This document shows positions 59,299-64,000 of a DNA stretch of 64,000 bases, piece after piece. Source of the DNA: Sporosarcina sp. FSL K6-1508 (GTDB lineage: Bacteria; Bacillota; Bacilli; Bacillales_A; Planococcaceae); assembly GCF_038007465.1 (NCBI RefSeq), contig NZ_JBBOXF010000001.1:496001-560000 (forward strand), read 5' to 3'. Numbering within the stretch: the first letter of the stretch is position 1; each line of letters opens with the position of its first letter. Under the pieces are notes generated by a model, which was given only the letters and a program-made list of their open reading frames with translations, searched no databases and was not told where the DNA came from. The position numbers and the translations under genes are program-made.

Positions 59299-60289
59299 AT
59301 TCCATTGCTTTGTATTCTTCAGCGTACAGGTGGCATGCCACCCAATGGTCTTTCTTATGCTCTTGTAATTTTGGTTCTACTTTGCTGCAAATACCCATGG
59401 CAAGTGGGCATCTTGTTCTAAATCGACATCCGCTTGGTGGATTAATCGGGCTTGGTATGTCTCCTTTAATCATGATTCTTTCCCGGGTCCGTTCTACTTT
59501 AGGGTCAGAGATAGGTATCGCACTTAACAAGGCTCGAGTATAAGGATGCAAAGGGTCCTCATACAATTCGTCACTTGTAGCTATTTCAGCCATGCTTCCT
59601 AAATACATCACGCCCACACGGTCACTTATATGTTTAACCATGGACAAATCATGTGCAATAAACAAGTACGTCAGTCCTCGTTCAACCTGTAGCTTTTTCA
59701 GCAAGTTTACAACTTGTGCTTGAATGGACACATCCAGTGCTGAAATTGGTTCATCGGCTACAATAAACTCCGGATCTACCGCTAAGGCCCGAGCGATACC
59801 GATTCGCTGACGTTGACCGCCACTGAATTCGTGCGGGTACCTGTTACCGTGGTCACCATTCAGTCCAACCGTTTCCAGCAGTTCATTAACGCGGGCTGTA
59901 CGTTCATTATTGTTCTTTACCAATCCATGAATATCAAGTCCTTCTGCCACAATATCTTTTACCGTCATTCTCGGATTCAAGGAAGCATACGGGTCCTGAA
60001 AAATCATTTGCATGCTGCGGTTAAATTTCTTTTTTTCTTTTTTGGATTTTCTGGCGTGAACATCTTCGCCATGAAATTTCACTTCTCCCCCACTTGCCTC
60101 GTAAAGACGCATAATGGTACGCCCCGCTGTAGATTTACCACATCCTGATTCTCCAACTAGGCCGAATGTTTCTCCTTTATAGATATCAAATGTAATTCCA
60201 TCTACTGCTTTTAAAACATTGCTACGGTCCATTTTGAAGTGTTTCTGCAATTGTTTGATTTCAAGTAATTTTTCTCGCTCCTTACCCAT
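59297..60289 (-). CDS. oppF: Oligopeptide ABC transporter ATP-binding protein OppF
   Basis: 330 residues. Walker A GESGCGKST, signature FSGGQRQRIGIARAL, Walker B FIVADEPISALD. The C-terminal oligo_HPY region has GCRFRTRCPLAMGIC and a final Cys, a set that binds an Fe-S cluster in related proteins. Energises peptide import with OppD. Start overlaps the oppD stop by eight bases; last gene of the operon. Confidence 0.93.
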   Translation of the reverse strand: MGKEREKLLEIKQLQKHFKMDRSNVLKAVDGITFDIYKGETFGLVGESGCGKSTAGRTIMRLYEASGGEVKFHGEDVHARKSKKEKKKFNRSMQMIFQDPYASLNPRMTVKDIVAEGLDIHGLVKNNNERTARVNELLETVGLNGDHGNRYPHEFSGGQRQRIGIARALAVDPEFIVADEPISALDVSIQAQVVNLLKKLQVERGLTYLFIAHDLSMVKHISDRVGVMYLGSMAEIATSDELYEDPLHPYTRALLSAIPISDPKVERTRERIMIKGDIPSPINPPSGCRFRTRCPLAMGICSKVEPKLQEHKKDHWVACHLYAEEYKAME

Positions 60290-61310
60290 GAACATTCACA
60301 CCTCCGACAACCGCCGATTCTGGCACTTCTACGTTTAGGGCACGCTCATCCAATAACCAACATGCTGTTTTTTGTGTTTCTGATAGTTTCGTATACTCTG
60401 GCATGTGATTTTTACATACCTTCATTGCATATGGGCACCTTGTAACAAAAGGACAGCCTTTGGGCGGATCAGCCAAATCTGGCGGGGAACCAGGAATGAC
60501 TTGCAGTTCTTCTTTCCTGCTATCCAGCTTTGGCATCGAACCCAACAACCCCCACGTATAAGGGTGTTTTGGATTATAAAATATTTCATCGACAGTTCCT
60601 GTCTCAACAATCTTTCCGCCATACATGACAGCAACTCGGCTTGCTGTATTGGCTACAACACCCAAGTCATGGGTAATGAGGATGATTGCTGTACCTATTT
60701 TTTGCTGTAAATCACGCATTAACTCTAGAATCTGAGCCTGAATCGTTACGTCAAGTGCAGTTGTTGGTTCATCAGCAATCAGTATTTTGGGATTGCAAGC
60801 TAAAGCGATTGCTATCATCGCCCGTTGTCGCATGCCACCCGAATATTGATGAGGATATTGATTTATCCGTTTTTCAGGGTTCGGAATACCTACAAGTTTC
60901 AGCAGTTCAAGACTCCGTAGATTCGCATCTTTTTTGGTCATCTTTTGGTGTTTGATAAGCCCTTCAGCAATCTGCTTTCCTACAATCATCGTCGGGTTGA
61001 TTGAGGTCATCGGGTCTTGAAAAATCATACTTATTTCTTTCCCGCGAACGTTCTGCATTTGTTTTTCTGATTTCTGTATTAAATCTTCTCCATTGAAGAG
61101 AATTGAGCCACTAACATACTTACCGGGTGGCGTGGGAATTAAGCCCATAATTGAATAGGCAGTAACACTTTTTCCTGATCCCGACTCTCCAACAATGGCC
61201 AAAGTCTCCTTTTCGTTCAATTCAAATGAAACCCCGCGCACGGCTTGTACATCTTTTCCGTACGTTTCAAATGATACAGCAAGATCTTTTATCTCCAATA
61301 TTTTTTTCAT
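60282..61310 (-). CDS. oppD: Oligopeptide ABC transporter ATP-binding protein OppD
   Basis: 342 residues. Walker A GESGSGKSV, signature YSGGMRQRAMIAIAL, Walker B LIADEPTTALD, and a C-terminal Cys set in GCPFVTRCPYAMKVC. Partner of OppF. Lies 14 bases behind oppC. Confidence 0.93.
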   Translation of the reverse strand: MKKILEIKDLAVSFETYGKDVQAVRGVSFELNEKETLAIVGESGSGKSVTAYSIMGLIPTPPGKYVSGSILFNGEDLIQKSEKQMQNVRGKEISMIFQDPMTSINPTMIVGKQIAEGLIKHQKMTKKDANLRSLELLKLVGIPNPEKRINQYPHQYSGGMRQRAMIAIALACNPKILIADEPTTALDVTIQAQILELMRDLQQKIGTAIILITHDLGVVANTASRVAVMYGGKIVETGTVDEIFYNPKHPYTWGLLGSMPKLDSRKEELQVIPGSPPDLADPPKGCPFVTRCPYAMKVCKNHMPEYTKLSETQKTACWLLDERALNVEVPESAVVGGVNVHG

Positions 61311-61324
61311 TGCGGTAACCCCCT

Positions 61325-62248
61325 TTATTTGCGCTCTTTGGGATCCAAGGCATCTCTTAATCCATCTCCAATGACATTAAAAGCAAGTATCGTCAAACAA
61401 ATGAAAAATGCCGGGAAAAAGAGTTGGTACGGATAGTACTGGAACGAAGATAAAGCATCTGATGACATCGTCCCCCAACTAGCACGGGGTGCAGGTACAC
61501 CCAAACCAAGATAACTTAAAAATGATTCAGTAAATATTGCGGTTGGTATAGTTAATGTTAATGTCACGAGTATTGGGCCAAGTGTATTAGGTATCAAATG
61601 CCGAAATAACAACCTGGAATTACTTGCACCAAGAGAACTGGACGCCAATATATATTCCTCGGACTTCAATTGCATAACCTGTCCACGTACAATTCTTGCC
61701 ATACTAATCCAGCCAGTTATGGTCATCGCAATGATCATGGTCCACAGCCCTTTTGGCATAATGACCATTAATAATATAACGACCAACAAATACGGTACAC
61801 CATACAAAATATCGGCAATCCGCATAAGGTATTCATCTACTTTTCCACCGAAAAAGCCGGCCACTGCACCCCAAACAACCCCGATTACCAAGTCAATTAG
61901 AGATGCCATCAAACCAATAAATAACGAAATTTTCGCACCATACCAAGTTCTTGCGAACACATCTCTGCCTAGGTTATCTGTACCAAACCAGTGGTCAGCT
62001 GATGGTGCTTTATTCGCATTCATTAAATCGGTTTTATCGTAGGTTTGACCTGAAATCGGTTCGCCGATAAAGGCCATAACTGCCAGTAATATAATAACGA
62101 CTATCCCAAATAGGGCCAGTTTGTTTTTTCTGAAACGACGCCAAGCATCCTTCCAGTAAGATGTACTATCCCCCACAATTTTTTCAGATTCCGCATGATC
62201 TACTATCAATGCTTCAAAATCAGTATCCTCTAGTTGTACGCGTGTCAT
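61325..62248 (-). CDS. oppC: Oligopeptide ABC transporter permease OppC
   Basis: 307 residues: long N-terminal cytoplasmic part, OppC_N segment (WRRFRKNKLALFGIVVIILL), FGTDNLGRDVFAR, then five helices with the EAA-type coupling loop (YILASSSLGASNSRLLFRHLIPN). Start overlaps the oppB stop by four bases (ATGA). Confidence 0.93.
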   Translation of the reverse strand: MTRVQLEDTDFEALIVDHAESEKIVGDSTSYWKDAWRRFRKNKLALFGIVVIILLAVMAFIGEPISGQTYDKTDLMNANKAPSADHWFGTDNLGRDVFARTWYGAKISLFIGLMASLIDLVIGVVWGAVAGFFGGKVDEYLMRIADILYGVPYLLVVILLMVIMPKGLWTMIIAMTITGWISMARIVRGQVMQLKSEEYILASSSLGASNSRLLFRHLIPNTLGPILVTLTLTIPTAIFTESFLSYLGLGVPAPRASWGTMSSDALSSFQYYPYQLFFPAFFICLTILAFNVIGDGLRDALDPKERK

Positions 62249-63183
62249 TGGAAATTAGCCCCCTTTCCCGTTACTTTTATCCGCGGATCAATCAACCCGT
62301 AAACAAGGTCGACAATCAGAATCGAAACAAGTAAAAGGGCACTAAAAAACACAGTAGTTCCCATGATGACGGTGTAATCCCGATTTGTAATGCTGACCAC
62401 GAACTCATTGCCTAAACCAGGAATGGCGAATATTTTTTCAATGATAAAACTTCCTGTTAATATTCCAGCAACTAGCGGTCCTAAGTACGAGACAACCGGC
62501 AATATAGCATTTCGCAGTGCGTGTCTATAAATAACAACGCGCTCTGATAAGCCTTTTGATTTTGCGGTTTTAATATAATCCGCATTCAAAACTTCCAGCA
62601 TACTGGAACGCATTAACCGAGCAATAAAAGCCAGTGGTGTTGTCGCCAAGGCAATCGCCGGTAATATCGTATGCGCAAACGACTCAAATCTAGCAATTGG
62701 TAACGCTTCCAATTGAATCGAAAATATATATTGCAGGACAGTCGCCATGATAAAGCTGGGTACTGATATTCCCAATATCGCTATAACCATGACTGTGTAA
62801 TCACCCATTTTATTATGTCTTATGGCAGCTATCACACCAAATAACACACCTAAAGCCAATGCAATGAAAATTGCCTCCAGTCCCAAAATGAGAGAATAGG
62901 GGAAACTTCGTTTTATAATATCAGTAACTTCCTGACCCTCATATTTAAAGGAAGGTCCAAAGTCTAATTTGGCAGCATTAATTAGATACTTAAAATATTG
63001 TTCGTGCATGGGATCGTTCAGTCCATACGCTTCCTTCATTTGCGCTTCAATCGCAGGAGATGTTTTCCTTTCTGATGTAAATGGCCCTCCCGGCGCTAAT
63101 TGCATTAATGCAAATGTGATTGTTACGATAAAAAATAGTGAAAGAAAAATATAGGCAATTCGTTTAATCAAGTATCTAGCCAA
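62245..63183 (-). CDS. oppB: Oligopeptide ABC transporter permease OppB
   Basis: 312 residues with six helices: MARYLIKRIAYIFLSLFFIVTITF, LGLEAIFIALALGVLFGVIAA, and the coupling loop ADYIKTAKSKGLSERVVIYRHALRN. Second gene of the operon, 173 bases behind oppA with a hairpin in the gap. Confidence 0.93.
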   Translation of the reverse strand: MARYLIKRIAYIFLSLFFIVTITFALMQLAPGGPFTSERKTSPAIEAQMKEAYGLNDPMHEQYFKYLINAAKLDFGPSFKYEGQEVTDIIKRSFPYSLILGLEAIFIALALGVLFGVIAAIRHNKMGDYTVMVIAILGISVPSFIMATVLQYIFSIQLEALPIARFESFAHTILPAIALATTPLAFIARLMRSSMLEVLNADYIKTAKSKGLSERVVIYRHALRNAILPVVSYLGPLVAGILTGSFIIEKIFAIPGLGNEFVVSITNRDYTVIMGTTVFFSALLLVSILIVDLVYGLIDPRIKVTGKGANFQ

Positions 63184-63275
63184 GTGATAACACCTCCATA
63201 ACCCTTTGGATAAAGTGAAACTTCAATCAAAGGAATCAGTTTCTAGTAATGGCAAGTCTATTTCTTTTCTAAACT

Positions 63276-63306
63276 AAAAATAGGGGTGAAAATAAATCAC
63301 CCCTAT
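63276..63306 (-). terminator. Intercistronic hairpin between oppA and oppB
   Basis: ATAGGGGTGA and TCACCCCTAT form a perfect 10-bp stem followed by TTTTTAG on the minus strand. It probably acts as a leaky terminator or 3' stabiliser that makes oppA mRNA more abundant than the membrane genes. Confidence 0.7.
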
Positions 63307-63356
63307 GAATCTTATGAATATCATTAGATTTTCAACTCAAAAAAACATATTCCTAT

Positions 63357-64000
63357 TTATTCAGCGTCAATATAGCCCCACTTGTACTGAACTAGACCCA
63401 GTGGTGATACTTCAACGTTTTTGACATACTCTTTATTTGTCCACACGTTTGTATAGAAGTAGACTGGAGCTAATGGCAACTCTTCCATGAAGATGCCTTC
63501 TGCTTTACGCAACATCTCCTCACGGGCAGCAACGTCTGTTTCTACTCTAGATTCTTTCAGTAATGCCTGGTAATCGGCATTCTCCCAATTTGTATAGTTG
63601 TTTCCTCCAACTGTTTCGAAGATTTCCAAGAAGTTGATTGCATCGTTAAAATCGGCAATCCAACCCATACGGCCAACCTGGAAGTTGCCTGAACCCATGG
63701 AGTCAAGATATACAGCCCATTCTTCATTGTTAAGCTCAACGTTAACGCCTAGGTTCTCTTTCCACATATCTTGTACTGCTTGTGCAATGGAACCATGTGC
63801 TTCACTCGTGTTGTAAGAAAGCTTGATCGTAGGCAATTCAGTCAGACCCAATTCTTCCAAGCCCTTAGCCAAGTACTTCTTCGCTTCTTCTGCATCATTA
63901 TCATTAAAGTAACCGGTTGCATTCTCTTCAAAGATAGAAGGTGGCACCAATGCCATCGCGGGCTGTTGCTCCGCCTGCGTGATATTCGTTACAATACCTT
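63357..64000 (-). CDS. oppA: Oligopeptide-binding protein OppA, C-terminal part
   Basis: The last 214 residues of an SBP_bac_5 peptide-binding protein; the frame is open to the right edge of the window, so the N-terminus, signal peptide and lipobox are missing. Recognisable segments: VTNITQAEQQPAMALVPPSI, KLSYNTSEAHGSIAQAVQDMW, RMGWIADFNDAINFLEIF and LPLAPVYFYTNVW. It delivers peptides to OppBCDF. First gene of the operon. Confidence 0.92.
   Translation of the reverse strand, partial: GIVTNITQAEQQPAMALVPPSIFEENATGYFNDNDAEEAKKYLAKGLEELGLTELPTIKLSYNTSEAHGSIAQAVQDMWKENLGVNVELNNEEWAVYLDSMGSGNFQVGRMGWIADFNDAINFLEIFETVGGNNYTNWENADYQALLKESRVETDVAAREEMLRKAEGIFMEELPLAPVYFYTNVWTNKEYVKNVEVSPLGLVQYKWGYIDAE

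Overview
The window reads as a low-GC Gram-positive, spore-forming member of the Bacillales. The best guess is the Planococcaceae, near Sporosarcina, and this is inferred from gene content and not from a marker gene. Pointers are a YjcZ-family sporulation peptide, a DUF2512 (YndM) protein, a LiaIH-FSR operon, a Bce/Yxd-type peptide-sensing module, a T-box-controlled argS and RocB- and YhfI-type proteins. Ribosome binding sites are strong, TTG starts are frequent and intrinsic terminators are abundant.

Layout. 1-3.2 kb: the 5' end of an iron-sulfur repair (RIC/ScdA) gene with an NreC-like palindrome upstream, a 226-bp tandem repeat array, and a group II intron of the IIC type inserted directly behind the terminator of the next operon. 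3.2-7.1 kb: a ribonucleotide reductase operon (alpha, flavodoxin, beta) with two NrdR boxes and two DnaA boxes upstream. 7.4-12 kb: a small unknown gene, a stress-type SDR, a DUF2512 protein and a large DJ-1-tailed catalase lacking the usual distal Asn. 12-16 kb: T-box argS, a hairpin repeat and an AGCS symporter. 16-23.7 kb: a BceRS-AB/YxdJKLM-type module extended by VanZ-RDD, DUF418 and YxeA genes and followed by a broken permease copy. 23.8-26.6 kb: a quaternary-amine ABC importer behind a structured leader. 26.7-27.9 kb: a NERD protein flanked on both sides by 21-bp tandem repeats. 28-32.3 kb: YhfI-type hydrolase and a two-component system with two PepSY proteins. 32.4-38 kb: a probable guanidino-compound operon (two amidinotransferase-fold hydrolases, permease, RocB) with a divergent IclR regulator. 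38-40.1 kb: uppP-dedA and a cluster of DnaA boxes. 40.1-45 kb: beta-oxidation genes. 45.2-48.7 kb: lia operon. 49-54.7 kb: DinB, several small proteins, a CPBP protease and a response regulator / small membrane protein / kinase operon. 54.8-59.2 kb: formaldehyde dehydrogenase, aquaglyceroporin, second CPBP protease, EamA transporter and palindromic repeats. 59.3-64 kb: oppABCDF, with oppA cut by the window edge.

A recurring theme is the cell envelope. Four two-component systems, the Bce and Lia modules, UppP and DedA all lie here and all belong to families tied to the lipid II cycle or to antimicrobial peptide stress. The most interesting non-coding signals are the 39.9-40.1 kb DnaA-box cluster, the 21-bp arrays around the NERD gene, the opu leader, the nrd regulatory region and a dispersed GGTGACWGTCACC palindrome that supplies the last codons of one gene.
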